A DNA stretch of 64,000 nt from Pseudomonadota bacterium (GTDB taxonomy: Bacteria > Pseudomonadota > Alphaproteobacteria > Dongiales > Dongiaceae), in NCBI GenBank assembly GCA_016183985.1, contig JACPDN010000010.1:372001-436000 (forward strand), read 5' to 3'. Below the pieces are notes generated by a model. It was not told where the DNA came from, made no database searches, and saw nothing but the letters and a program-made list of their open reading frames with translations. Each line of letters starts with the position of its first letter. Positions within the stretch are counted from its first letter, which is position 1. This document shows, one piece after another, positions 36,935 to 45,532 of this stretch. The position numbers and the translations under genes were made by a program.

Positions 36935-37828
36935 ATGCCAAAAATGAGGCCGCGGCAACGATCGCTCGAAAGTGGGCATCTTTTCTGTTTCGGGCTGGGA
37001 TTTTCGGCGCTGACCCTCGCCGAGCGGTTGCTGGCGCAAGGCTGGCGTGTTTCCGGAACCTGCCGGAGTGCTGAAAAGCAGCGGGCGTTGCAGGCGCGGG
37101 GGATCGAAGCGCATCTTTTCGACCGCGACCGGCCGGTGACGGCGCTCGGCGCCAAGCTCATTGGTGTGACCGATCTTCTTGCCTCGGTACCGCCCGACGA
37201 CCGGGGCGATCCGGTGATTGACGCCCATGGCGGGGAGATTGCGAAGGCGTCTCATCTCGCCTGGATCGGCTATCTCTCCACCACCGGCGTCTATGGCGAT
37301 TGCGACGGCGCCTGGGTGGATGAAACGAGCCCGATGCGCCCCAGTGGCGCGCGGGGCCTGAAACGCCTGAAGGCCGAGCAGGCTTGGCTTGCCCTGCCTA
37401 AGCCCGCGCATCTTTTTCGTCTTGCCGGCATTTACGGACCCGGCTCATCGGCGCTCGATTCGGTGCGCGACGGCCGCGCGCGGCGTGTGGTGAAGGCGGG
37501 GCAGGTTTTCAGCCGCATTCATGTGGCCGATATCGCCTCGGTCCTCGCGGCGTCCATGGCGCGGCCCAATGCAGGCACCGCCTACAATGTCTGTGATGAC
37601 GACCCGGCGCCTCCGGCCGATGTCGTCACCTATGCCTGCGAACTACTGGGTGTCGCGCCGCCGCCGGTGGTTGATTACGAGCATGCCGACTTAAGTCCCA
37701 TGGCCCGCAGCTTCTACGACGACAACAAGCGCGTGCGAAACGATCGCATCAAGGACGAGCTCGGCTTCTCCCTCGCTTTCCCCGATTATCGCGTGGGATT
37801 GAAATCACTGTTTGATGCCGGGTTTTGA
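36935..37828 (+). CDS. SDR-family NAD(P)-dependent epimerase (YeeZ-like)
   Basis: A 297-residue extended short-chain dehydrogenase-like protein. The dinucleotide loop is CFGLGFSALTLAERL near the N-terminus, and GYLSTTGVYGDCDGAWVDE holds the Ser/Thr and Tyr region of the YeeZ group. RLAGIYGPG follows. A shortened catalytic region makes the substrate uncertain; YeeZ proteins have no established activity. AAGGACAAG lies just upstream of the ATG at 36935; the earlier in-frame ATG at 36827 adds 36 unrelated residues inside the divergent gene. Confidence 0.85.
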   Translation: MPKMRPRQRSLESGHLFCFGLGFSALTLAERLLAQGWRVSGTCRSAEKQRALQARGIEAHLFDRDRPVTALGAKLIGVTDLLASVPPDDRGDPVIDAHGGEIAKASHLAWIGYLSTTGVYGDCDGAWVDETSPMRPSGARGLKRLKAEQAWLALPKPAHLFRLAGIYGPGSSALDSVRDGRARRVVKAGQVFSRIHVADIASVLAASMARPNAGTAYNVCDDDPAPPADVVTYACELLGVAPPPVVDYEHADLSPMARSFYDDNKRVRNDRIKDELGFSLAFPDYRVGLKSLFDAGF

Positions 37829-37849
37829 CGGAAGCCCGCAGGCATTCGT

Positions 37850-37880
37850 CGTCATCCCCGCACGCAGGTCACGGGCATCC
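37850..37880. repeat. Degenerate REP-like palindrome
   Basis: CGTCATCCCCGCACGC followed by GGTCACGGGCATCC keeps the ends and spacing of the REP-like family but has several mismatches. It lies between the convergent epimerase and hydrolase genes. Confidence 0.4.
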
Positions 37881-37930
37881 GCAAGTCTCTTCGATGGCAG
37901 GCAAACTCATAGAGAGGAAACCGCCACGCC

Positions 37931-38878
37931 TTACGACACCTCCTCGATCGCCAGCATCAGGCGTTCGATATCCTGCTGGCGTGACAGGCGGTGATCGCCG
38001 TCCTTGACCAAACTGACGACGACATCGCGTGAAACGAGACGGTCGGCGAGGCGCAGCGAGACACTGAAGGGCACGTCTTCATCCGACTGGCCATGAATGA
38101 GGCGGACCGGGCGGTCGATGTGAAGGGCGTTTCGGAGCAACAAATGCTTGCGGCCGTCTTCGATGAGACCGCGTGTGATGACGTAGGGTTCGTCGCTATA
38201 GGCGCTGGGTTCTTCGATGCGGCCGTCCTGCATCAGGCGCTGCTGCATGGCGGCGTCCATGGTCTGCCACATCAATTCCTCGGTGAAGTCGGGCGCTGCC
38301 GCGAGGCCGACCAGCGCATGAATGCGATCGGGGCGCGCCAAGCTTGCCAGCAGCATCAGCCACCCGCCCATGGAGGAGCCGACCAGGATCTGCGGGCCTT
38401 CGGTCAGGCGGTCGATGACGGCCAAGACATCGTCGCGCCACGCACCAATGGTGCCGTCGGTAAACTTGCCCGAGGATTGACCATGGCCACGATAATCGAA
38501 TCGCACGAAGGCACGACCTGTTGCGGCGCAATAGGCATCGAGCGCCATCGCCTTGGTCCCGGTCATGTCGGAGGCGAACCCGCCAAGGAAAATAATGCCG
38601 GGCGGAACGGCGCGCGTATTTATTCCATCGGCCTCACGGTCGTTCGCGGCGAGATTGCGGCGGTGGTAAGCGAGATATTCGCCTTGCCCGAGCGGTAATT
38701 TCTGTGCCTCGGCATTTATTGGCACCATCACGCGATCGTGGTTGGCCCGGCTGCCGGCCGGCGGCGGCGACGCTTGCAATCCGGCGCCGCTGCCTGATAA
38801 TGGTTGCCGCTCAAGTGAACTGTGGCTCGACCTGGCCGTTGAACTATTTGGCACCTGAAGGTTCTTAATGGACTGCAT
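37931..38878 (-). CDS. Alpha/beta hydrolase (ABHD10-like)
   Basis: A 315-residue serine hydrolase. The nucleophile elbow GSSMGGW places Ser169; the oxyanion strand is IIFLGGFASDMTG, followed by FDYRGHGQS. The acid residue lies in GQSDEDVPFS and the His in GDHRLS. The order and spacing resemble ABHD10 thioesterase/esterases. The first 50 residues are Ser/Pro/Gln-rich and not part of the fold. The ATG at 38878 is preferred because GGGGAGAG precedes it; an ATG at 38917 would overlap the divergent glycosyltransferase start. The substrate is unknown. Confidence 0.85.
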   Translation of the reverse strand: MQSIKNLQVPNSSTARSSHSSLERQPLSGSGAGLQASPPPAGSRANHDRVMVPINAEAQKLPLGQGEYLAYHRRNLAANDREADGINTRAVPPGIIFLGGFASDMTGTKAMALDAYCAATGRAFVRFDYRGHGQSSGKFTDGTIGAWRDDVLAVIDRLTEGPQILVGSSMGGWLMLLASLARPDRIHALVGLAAAPDFTEELMWQTMDAAMQQRLMQDGRIEEPSAYSDEPYVITRGLIEDGRKHLLLRNALHIDRPVRLIHGQSDEDVPFSVSLRLADRLVSRDVVVSLVKDGDHRLSRQQDIERLMLAIEEVS

Positions 38879-38903
38879 CGGCGAAGCTCTCCCCGGATAA
38901 GAG

Positions 38904-40106
38904 ATGTCAATCGACACCGTTTCCGAGCCCCCTATCTACACCAGCCCTGCTGCGGATCGAAAGGCACCTGCTGTTTTGCAGCTGGTACCGTATTTCGATG
39001 CGGGCGGCGCCTCGCGCCTGGCGCTCGAGATCGCCGGTGCCGTCACGGCTGCCGGCGGGCTGGCATATCTGGGTTTCGAGCAGGCGCTGGTTTCGGCGCA
39101 TGAATTGCCGCGCTATGGCGTGAAGCCGGTCGAGATGAAACTGGCCAGCCGCAATCCCGTGACGACCTTCAACGTGACACGCCGCGTGGCGCGAATCGTC
39201 ACTGAGAACAATATCGAGATCATTCACGCGCAGAGCGCGAGTCTTGCCGTCATCGGTCATGGTGCTGCAAAAAAATCCGGCGCGCGCCTCGTCACCACTT
39301 TTCATGACGGTCCGTCGAGCGTGCAGGCTTTGTCGAAGAAGAGCCTTGCCGCCTTTGCCGAATCCGATCTGGTCATCACACTGTCGCATGCGACGGCGGA
39401 AGAGATCGCGCGCGCGATCCCGAGCCTCGGGAGCCGTTTGAGCGTGGTGCCCTACGGCATCGATCTTTCCCGCTTCGATCCGGCACAAGTGACGGCGCCG
39501 CGCGTGGTGCAGCTTGCCAATCAATGGCGCGTGCCGGACGATCTGCCGGTGATCATGGCACCGGCCGCGTTCCAGCGCGGCAAGGGGCAATCGCTACTCT
39601 TGGAAGCGCTGGCGCTCATCCGCGATCTCGATCTCAGATGTATCCTGGTCGGGCAGGAAAACGATGGCGGTGCCTATCGCGCGCAGCTGGAAAAAGAAAT
39701 CGCGCTGCATCAGCTGCAGGACCGCGTGCTCATCGCCGAAGAGGTGAAGGACATGGCGGCAGCGCTGATGCTGGCCGACCTCATCGTCGCCCCCTATCTC
39801 GAACCCGCCACCTATAACCGCGTCATCATCGAGGCTCAGGCCCTGGGCCGCCCGGTGGTGGCGAGCGATTTTGCCAATGCGCGGGAGGTGCTGGATGGCT
39901 CCTCCATGGCCTGGCTCACCCCACCGGGCGACGCCATGGCGCTGGGCTGGGCGATTCGCGACGCCCTCTCGCTGCCGCTCGACGAACGCGAGGCGCGGAC
40001 GGGCCAAGTCATCGACAATGTCCGCCACCGCGCCGACCGGCTGGTCATGAATGACAGCATGCTGTCACTTTATGGTCATTTGACCAGCGCCGACCAGGCG
40101 GCTTGA
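38904..40106 (+). CDS. Glycosyltransferase family 4
   Basis: A 400-residue GT-B fold enzyme. The N-terminal half begins VLQLVPYFDAGGASRLALEI, typical of GT4. The donor half holds VVPYGIDLSRFDP and the nucleotide-sugar motif EAQALGRPVVASDFANAREVL with the conserved Glu pair region. It is cytoplasmic and probably acts in LPS or exopolysaccharide assembly. It is divergent from the hydrolase gene, with only 25 bases between start codons. Donor and acceptor cannot be read from sequence. Confidence 0.9.
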   Translation: MSIDTVSEPPIYTSPAADRKAPAVLQLVPYFDAGGASRLALEIAGAVTAAGGLAYLGFEQALVSAHELPRYGVKPVEMKLASRNPVTTFNVTRRVARIVTENNIEIIHAQSASLAVIGHGAAKKSGARLVTTFHDGPSSVQALSKKSLAAFAESDLVITLSHATAEEIARAIPSLGSRLSVVPYGIDLSRFDPAQVTAPRVVQLANQWRVPDDLPVIMAPAAFQRGKGQSLLLEALALIRDLDLRCILVGQENDGGAYRAQLEKEIALHQLQDRVLIAEEVKDMAAALMLADLIVAPYLEPATYNRVIIEAQALGRPVVASDFANAREVLDGSSMAWLTPPGDAMALGWAIRDALSLPLDEREARTGQVIDNVRHRADRLVMNDSMLSLYGHLTSADQAA

Positions 40107-40140
40107 GCAGCCAACAGCTTGCTTTCGCTCACAATTGACT

Positions 40141-40171
40141 CGTCACGTCCGGACTTGATCCGGGCATGGCG
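40141..40171. repeat. REP-like palindrome, diverged copy
   Basis: CGTCACGTCCGGA followed by TCCGGGCATGGCG: same size and ends as the family, with a few changes. It lies between the convergent glycosyltransferase and GST genes. Confidence 0.6.
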
Positions 40172-40192
40172 GTCAAAGAGGAGACCATAGTC

Positions 40193-40861
40193 TCAAAAAT
40201 CGAGATCGGCGTAATGCAATGGCGGCTGGGTGCCGGGCCAGGTATCGGCCAGGATCTGGCGGAAGCTGGGGCGCGATTTGACGCGGGCATACCATTCGGC
40301 GGCATCGCGGTGCTGGTCCCAGGCGACATCGCCTAAGTAATCGATCGCCGAAATCTGTGCCGCGGCGGCGATATCGGCCAGGCTGAAATCATCGCCTGCC
40401 AGCCAGTTGCGCCGGTCGCTCAGCCAGGAAATGTAATCGAGATGGATGCGGATATTGGCCTTCCCCGCCCGGATGGCGCCGGAATCCGGTCCGCCTTGGC
40501 CAAGCAGGCGCTTCACCATCTTTTCGAAGAACAGGTTCTGCGTCACCTCACGTTCGAACTTGCCGTCGAACCAGGAGACGAGGCGGCGCACCTCGGCGCG
40601 CTGCACGGATGAGCGGCCGAGCAGCGGGCCTTCCACATAGGCTTCCTCGAGATACTCGCCGATGGCATAGGCGCCGGCGATGACGGCGCCGCTCTCCTCG
40701 ACCAGGATCGGTGTCTCGCCGGCCGGATTAAGTGTCAGCAAGCCCTCGCGCCGCTCCCAGGGCTTTTCCGCGATGGGATCGAAATCGAGCTTCTTTTCAC
40801 GCAACTGGATGCGCACCCGGCGCGATTGCGGCTGAAGCGAGAAGTGGTGCAGAGAACGCAT
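40193..40861 (-). CDS. Glutathione S-transferase family protein
   Basis: A 222-residue protein with the N-terminal thioredoxin-like domain (residues 1-77) including NPAGETPILVEESG, which has the cis-Pro and glutathione-binding Glu-Ser pair, and an all-helical C-terminal domain with FSLADIAAAAQISAIDYL. The helical domain is typical of bacterial GSTs related to FzlA-type proteins, but no specific motif for that subgroup was verified. The substrate is unknown. The gene is monocistronic. Confidence 0.85.
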   Translation of the reverse strand: MRSLHHFSLQPQSRRVRIQLREKKLDFDPIAEKPWERREGLLTLNPAGETPILVEESGAVIAGAYAIGEYLEEAYVEGPLLGRSSVQRAEVRRLVSWFDGKFEREVTQNLFFEKMVKRLLGQGGPDSGAIRAGKANIRIHLDYISWLSDRRNWLAGDDFSLADIAAAAQISAIDYLGDVAWDQHRDAAEWYARVKSRPSFRQILADTWPGTQPPLHYADLDF

Positions 40862-40935
40862 TTGGGCTCCGAATCGGAGCGGGACACTATCACTAGGGCC
40901 AGCCCTCGGCTAGGCTCGGCACGAGAAATTGCCCC

Positions 40936-40995
40936 GAGATTTCCTGGGACATTTCCCAGGGGATTTCCTAGGGGATTTCCTGGGATATTTCAGTG
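40936..40995. repeat. Short tandem repeat, 12-base unit, four to five copies
   Basis: Units GAGATTTCCTGG, GACATTTCCCAG, GGGATTTCCTAG, GGGATTTCCTGG and a decayed GATATTTCAGTG follow one another without spacers. They lie directly before the oxidoreductase gene, in its probable promoter/leader region. Confidence 0.8.
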
Positions 40996-41020
40996 ATCCC
41001 CCTGCCGTGGAATGAGGAAA

Positions 41021-42004
41021 ATGCGCGCTGCATTCTATGAAAAACCGGGCCCCGCCCGTGACGTGTTGCAGGTGACCGAGATGCCGGATCCGACACCCCA
41101 GGCAGGTGAAGTGCGGGTCAAGATCGCCACCTCCGGCGTCAATCCGTCGGACGTGAAGATGCGCATGGGGACAGGCAGTGCCGTCAGTCAATATGCGCGC
41201 ACCATTCCGCATAGTGATGGGGCGGGCGTTATCGATGCGGTGGGTGAGGGCGTGCCGGCCGCGCGCATCGGCGAGCGCGTCTGGGTCTGGAATGCGCGCT
41301 GGAACCGCGCCTTCGGCACGGCGGCGGAATTTGTGACCCTGCCCGCAGAGCAGGCCGTGAAGCTGCCGCAGGGTACAGATTTTGGAGCAGCGGCATGTTT
41401 CGGCATTCCGGCGCTCACAGCCTGGCAGGCGGTCGAAACCGATGGCGGCGTCGAGAAAGACCAGTGGGTGCTGGTCAATGGCGGTGCCGGCGCGGTCGGC
41501 CATTACGCAGTGCAGATGGCGGCCCTCAAAGGGGCGCGCGTCATCACCACGGTGAGCTCACCCGCCAAGGCCGCCCATGCCAAGGCTGCCGGTGCTGAAG
41601 TCATCATCGACCGCAAACAGGAAGACGTGGCGGCGCGCATCAAGGACGTGACCGGTGGCAAGGGTGTCGCCCGCGCGATCGAGGTGGATTTTTCCGGCAA
41701 TATCGCCTGGCTGCCCAGCGTCATGGCCGATTACGGACTCATCGCCATCTATGGTTCGAGCGAGCGGGAAGCGCCCGTGCAGTTCGGTCCGTCGATCCTC
41801 GGCAATATCGGCTATCGCTTTTTCATCGTCTATAATCAGCCCAAGGCATTCCGCCAGCGCGCCATCGCGGGTCTTACCGACCTCCTGGCGGCAAACCGGC
41901 TGCAGCACAGCATCGCCGCGACCTTCTCCCTGGCCGAGATTGCCGCCGCACATGAGGCAGTGGAGCGTGGCGCGACCATCGGCAATGTTGTGATCGAACT
42001 TTAA
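41021..42004 (+). CDS. Zinc-free NADPH:quinone reductase-like oxidoreductase (MDR)
   Basis: A 327-residue enzyme of the medium-chain dehydrogenase/reductase family. It begins MRAAFYEKPGPARDVLQV, with VKIATSGVNPSDVKMRMG, the nucleotide fold VNGGAGAVGHYAVQMAALKG, and a C-terminal TFSLAEIAAAHEAVERG. It lacks the zinc cysteines. The ATG at 41021 matches the family start; an ATG at 41012 would add three residues. It is preceded by the 12-base tandem repeats and followed 12 bases later by the PPK2 gene, so the two form a probable operon. Confidence 0.9.
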   Translation: MRAAFYEKPGPARDVLQVTEMPDPTPQAGEVRVKIATSGVNPSDVKMRMGTGSAVSQYARTIPHSDGAGVIDAVGEGVPAARIGERVWVWNARWNRAFGTAAEFVTLPAEQAVKLPQGTDFGAAACFGIPALTAWQAVETDGGVEKDQWVLVNGGAGAVGHYAVQMAALKGARVITTVSSPAKAAHAKAAGAEVIIDRKQEDVAARIKDVTGGKGVARAIEVDFSGNIAWLPSVMADYGLIAIYGSSEREAPVQFGPSILGNIGYRFFIVYNQPKAFRQRAIAGLTDLLAANRLQHSIAATFSLAEIAAAHEAVERGATIGNVVIEL

Positions 42005-42016
42005 GGGGAGCCGGTC

Positions 42017-42961
42017 ATGGGGGATGCGAAGAATAACTTGCACAAGGCGCTCACCGATCTCATCGCACCTTACCGCGTCACCAGCGGCAAAGGCTTTCGC
42101 TTGAAGGATTACGCTACCGCACCCACGGGTCGCGCCGCCGATAAGGAACGGAATGAAGAGCTGCTGAAGACCTGCAGCAAGCATCTTTCCAGCCAGCAGG
42201 AACGCCTGCATGCGGAAGGGCGTTGGTCGCTGTTGCTGATCCTCCAAGGCATGGATGCCTCGGGCAAAGACGGCGCCATCAAGAATGTGATGTCCGGAGT
42301 CGATCCGCAAGGCGTCGACGTGACCTCGTTCAAGGCGCCGGCTGGTGCCGAGATGGAACATGATTACCTGTGGCGCTGTTCGCTGGCTCTGCCGCGGCGC
42401 GGCCGCATCGGCATCTTCAACCGCTCCTATTACGAAGAAGTCGTGGCGGTGCGCGTCTATCCGCGATTCCTGGAAGGCCAGCGCCTGCCGAAGAAGCTGA
42501 TCGGAAAAGGCATCTGGGACGACCGTCTTTCCGACATCGCGCAATACGAGGGCTATCTGGCACGCAACGGTACCGTGTTGCGGAAGATCTTTCTCAATAT
42601 CTCGCCGGACGAACAGAAGAGGCGATTGCTCGCCCGGATCGAGGATCCCGACAAGATGTGGAAGTTCTCACCCGACGATTTGCGCGACCGTCAGCGCTGG
42701 CCGGATTTCATGTCGGCCTATGAAGAAGCAATCAAGGCGACGGCCAGCAAATCGGCGCCCTGGTATGTGGTGCCGGCGGACGACAAACCTTTTGCCCGCC
42801 TGGTCGTGGCGCATATCGCGGTGGAAGCCCTGGAAGAATTGAATCTCGCCTTTCCCACCGTCGGACCGGAAAACGTCGCTGCAGCCAAGGAAGCCGCAGC
42901 CAAACTGGCGGCGGAGGGTGAATTGGCAAGGAATGGCGCAAAAAGGCGTGGCCAATCTTGA
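42017..42961 (+). CDS. Polyphosphate kinase 2 family protein
   Basis: A 314-residue PPK2-fold phosphotransferase that moves phosphate between polyphosphate and nucleotides. It has Walker A GMDASGKDG at 78-86, the lid region with arginines, and Walker B IGIFNRSYYEEV at about 131-142. The C-terminal part includes RWPDFMSAYEEAIKATAS. The class (ADP, GDP or AMP as acceptor) cannot be assigned safely from sequence. The ATG at 42017 follows AAGGGGAG. It is 12 bases after the MDR oxidoreductase, probably in one operon. Confidence 0.92.
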   Translation: MGDAKNNLHKALTDLIAPYRVTSGKGFRLKDYATAPTGRAADKERNEELLKTCSKHLSSQQERLHAEGRWSLLLILQGMDASGKDGAIKNVMSGVDPQGVDVTSFKAPAGAEMEHDYLWRCSLALPRRGRIGIFNRSYYEEVVAVRVYPRFLEGQRLPKKLIGKGIWDDRLSDIAQYEGYLARNGTVLRKIFLNISPDEQKRRLLARIEDPDKMWKFSPDDLRDRQRWPDFMSAYEEAIKATASKSAPWYVVPADDKPFARLVVAHIAVEALEELNLAFPTVGPENVAAAKEAAAKLAAEGELARNGAKRRGQS

Positions 42962-43037
42962 TCCCGCGGTGATCCGGTGCCGATAATGCGTCGTAAAGTT
43001 CCCATGGCTTAGACGGAGCGACCGGGTCACGGCCAAG

Positions 43038-44840
43038 ATGAGCGGCGTCAAAGAGAAAAGCTGGACCTGGTCCTTCAAGAGTCCGCCACAGGTGATCTGG
43101 CCGCTGCTGGCCGACACCGCGCGGCTCAACGAAGCGGCGAAGCTGCCCCGCCACACCATTACCGAGATTCCGCAGGCCGATGGCAGCGTGGCCTATTTTG
43201 GCGATGCCAAGATGGGCCCGTTCGCGCTGAAATGGCGGGAACGCCCGGTCAATTGGGTGAGCGAGCAGTTCTTCGAACATATCCGCGATTTCTCGCAAGG
43301 CCCCGTCGGCCTCCTGGGCGCGCACTTGACCTTGCAGCCGGACCCAGCGACCGGCGGGTCGATCGCCACCTATACCTTAAGCGCCAGTGCCCGCAACTGG
43401 ATCGGGCGCGTGATCGTTGGTCCCCGGTTCTTCAAGGCATCCGGCGACAGTTTCGCTCGGCTGGTGGCGGAAGCCGACCGCTTTGCCCAAGGCGAGACGG
43501 CAGCAATCTTCACCAGCTATGCAGCACCCGATAGCGATGCCGACACGCTCGCCAAGGTCGCGCGCATGGTGGCGGAGATCGAAGCGACACCCAATGGTCA
43601 TGGGCTGGCGCAACGCCTCGCCGATCATCTTTTGAAAGGCCAGGAAGTCGATCTGTGGCATGTCCGCCCGATCGGTCTGGCGCGCCAATGGCATGTGCCG
43701 GAGCGCCATGCGATCGAGCTTTGCCTGCAAGCGGTGAAAGCGGGCCTCCTTGAATTGCGCTGGGATCTTCTATGCCCGCGCTGCCGTGTCGCCAAGGCCT
43801 GGGCGGGTGGTCTCGACCGCTTGCCCACCGGCGCCCATTGCGCGTCCTGCAATATCGATTACGACCGCGATTTCTCGAAGAATGTGGAAGCGAGCTTCCG
43901 GCCGGCGGCGGCCATTCGGCCGCTGGAATCGGGCGAATATTGCATGTGGGGGCCAATGTCGGTGCCGCATGTGAAGGCGCAGATTCACCTGGCACCGGGT
44001 GAGACGCGCGACCTGCCAGGCAACCTGCCGCCGGGCCCTTATCGCCTGCGGACGCTGGAGCCTGGCCCCGCTGTCGATATCGACCATGACGGCCTGCATT
44101 TCCCAATGCTGGTCATCGCTGAGACCGAGATTCGTGCCGGTGAGACGCAAGCTGCCGGCCATTTGCGCTTTGCCAATCAGTCGACGCTTGTGCGCAACGC
44201 CATCGTCGAGAGCCGGCATTGGGTGGCCGATTGCCTGACCGCCGACCGCGTCACGGCATTGCAGACCTTCCGCGATCTCTTTTCCGATGACGTGCTGCGC
44301 CCCGGGGATGAGGTGTCGGTGGGCCGCGTCGCCCTCCTCTTCTCCGACTTGAAGGCCTCGACCGCGCTCTATCAGCAGATCGGTGATGCCGCGGCTTATC
44401 ATCTGGTGCGTGATCACTTCGCCTTCATGGCGGAGATTATCCGCGAGCATGAGGGTGCCGTCGTGAAGACCATCGGCGATGCGGTGATGGCGGCCTTTGC
44501 GCGACCGCGCGATGCCTTTGAGGCAGCACTCACCATCCAGCGCCGCATCGGCGGCACCGAGGCCAAGGCCGGCAGGCCGATCGTCATCAAGCTGGGCGTG
44601 CATCAAGGCCCCAGCATCGCCGTTACCTTGAACGACCGGCTCGATTATTTCGGTTCGACCGTCAACATGGCAGCAAGACTACAGGGCCAGGCGCGCGGCG
44701 GCGACATCGTCCTCTCCGACGAGATGGCCCGCGATCCCAGCGTCAAGCCGGCACTCGAAGGGCTGACGCTGCAAGCAGAGCAGGCAACACTCAAAGGTTT
44801 TGCAACACCCCTCACCTTCTATCGCATCACGCCGAACTGA
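43038..44840 (+). CDS. Class III adenylate cyclase with SRPBCC and zinc-ribbon sensor region
   Basis: A 600-residue soluble protein. Residues about 5-150 look like an SRPBCC/START ligand-binding fold. The middle (about 170-410) is a DUF5939-like region with a CPRC...CASC zinc ribbon near residues 246-270. Residues about 425-600 form the cyclase domain: VALLFSDLKAST with the first metal Asp, KTIGDAVMAAF with the second metal Asp and the adenine-selecting Lys near 476, and DYFGSTVNMAARL with Asp near 533 and the Asn/Arg pair. The Lys/Asp pair predicts cAMP rather than cGMP. A lipid or hydrophobic ligand may be sensed, which is inference. Confidence 0.88.
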   Translation: MSGVKEKSWTWSFKSPPQVIWPLLADTARLNEAAKLPRHTITEIPQADGSVAYFGDAKMGPFALKWRERPVNWVSEQFFEHIRDFSQGPVGLLGAHLTLQPDPATGGSIATYTLSASARNWIGRVIVGPRFFKASGDSFARLVAEADRFAQGETAAIFTSYAAPDSDADTLAKVARMVAEIEATPNGHGLAQRLADHLLKGQEVDLWHVRPIGLARQWHVPERHAIELCLQAVKAGLLELRWDLLCPRCRVAKAWAGGLDRLPTGAHCASCNIDYDRDFSKNVEASFRPAAAIRPLESGEYCMWGPMSVPHVKAQIHLAPGETRDLPGNLPPGPYRLRTLEPGPAVDIDHDGLHFPMLVIAETEIRAGETQAAGHLRFANQSTLVRNAIVESRHWVADCLTADRVTALQTFRDLFSDDVLRPGDEVSVGRVALLFSDLKASTALYQQIGDAAAYHLVRDHFAFMAEIIREHEGAVVKTIGDAVMAAFARPRDAFEAALTIQRRIGGTEAKAGRPIVIKLGVHQGPSIAVTLNDRLDYFGSTVNMAARLQGQARGGDIVLSDEMARDPSVKPALEGLTLQAEQATLKGFATPLTFYRITPN

Positions 44841-44919
44841 ACGGTATTTTAACCATATCCAGATGGTCTTCCGACGCCATCCGCTTGACTTTGCAGGTGT
44901 CTTTGGCCCATCAGGAATC

Positions 44920-45432
44920 ATGACTGCGACTCCATCCCAGCCGGATTTCGAGGCCGACCGGCGCTACCGCGAATTCTCCGCGCGCGCCGCGGGGTCGAAC
45001 GTCAATGAGATATCGCTGCTCGCCACCGACTATCTCAACCACATCAACGAAGTGATCATGCTGCTCGAGATCGTGCCGGATGCCCCGGAGTGCCTCGAGG
45101 ATTGCAAGGCCTGGCAGCCGCTGGAATATACCGAGCACTTCGAGAATTCCGGCATTGCCGACAAGGAACTGGCGATCGAGGCCTATCCTTTCTCACCCCC
45201 TAAATTCAAAGTGCCGTTCGACCGATTGGTGCGCGAGATGAACCGGCTTGTCGAAATTTCGATCAAGCGGCTCGAGCTGGTTCTCGCCGAAGGCAATGAG
45301 GACCAGGCCCGCCACGTCGCCGCCCGCGCCTCGCAGAATCTGCAAGACCTCATCGGCCAAGCGTCGGCCGTGATCCATGGCGACAATCATGTCATCGACC
45401 AGGCCCAGATCGACGCATTGATGGATCTTTAG
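44920..45432 (+). CDS. Conserved hypothetical soluble protein
   Basis: A 170-residue, mostly helical protein. It starts MTATPSQPDFEADRRYREFS and contains NVNEISLLATDYLNHINEVIM, a central EYTEHFENSGIADKELAIEAY, and a long C-terminal pair of helices from about 95 to 165. There is no signal peptide or known motif. It may be a small regulatory or scaffold protein, but nothing in the sequence identifies it. It follows the cyclase gene by 79 bases. The ATG at 44920 gives the compact folded part; earlier starts run into the cyclase gene. Confidence 0.7.
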   Translation: MTATPSQPDFEADRRYREFSARAAGSNVNEISLLATDYLNHINEVIMLLEIVPDAPECLEDCKAWQPLEYTEHFENSGIADKELAIEAYPFSPPKFKVPFDRLVREMNRLVEISIKRLELVLAEGNEDQARHVAARASQNLQDLIGQASAVIHGDNHVIDQAQIDALMDL

Positions 45433-45477
45433 GCACCGCGCGCGGGTTGAAGCGGCCTCGATAATGCCCAAGTAAAT

Positions 45478-45508
45478 CGTCATGCCCGGGTCCGCGCCCG
45501 GCATGACG
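45478..45508. repeat. REP-like palindrome, copy 3
   Basis: CGTCATGCCCGGG, a short loop, then GCGCCCGGCATGACG, 31 bases in all. It lies between the hypothetical gene and the GSDH-type gene. Confidence 0.8.
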
Positions 45509-45532
45509 GAGATTTAGTTGGAAAGGTCTTTC

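Noticed and set aside
40936-40995. CRISPR array
   Set aside because: The repeat unit is 12 bases with no spacers between units and no cas genes in the window.
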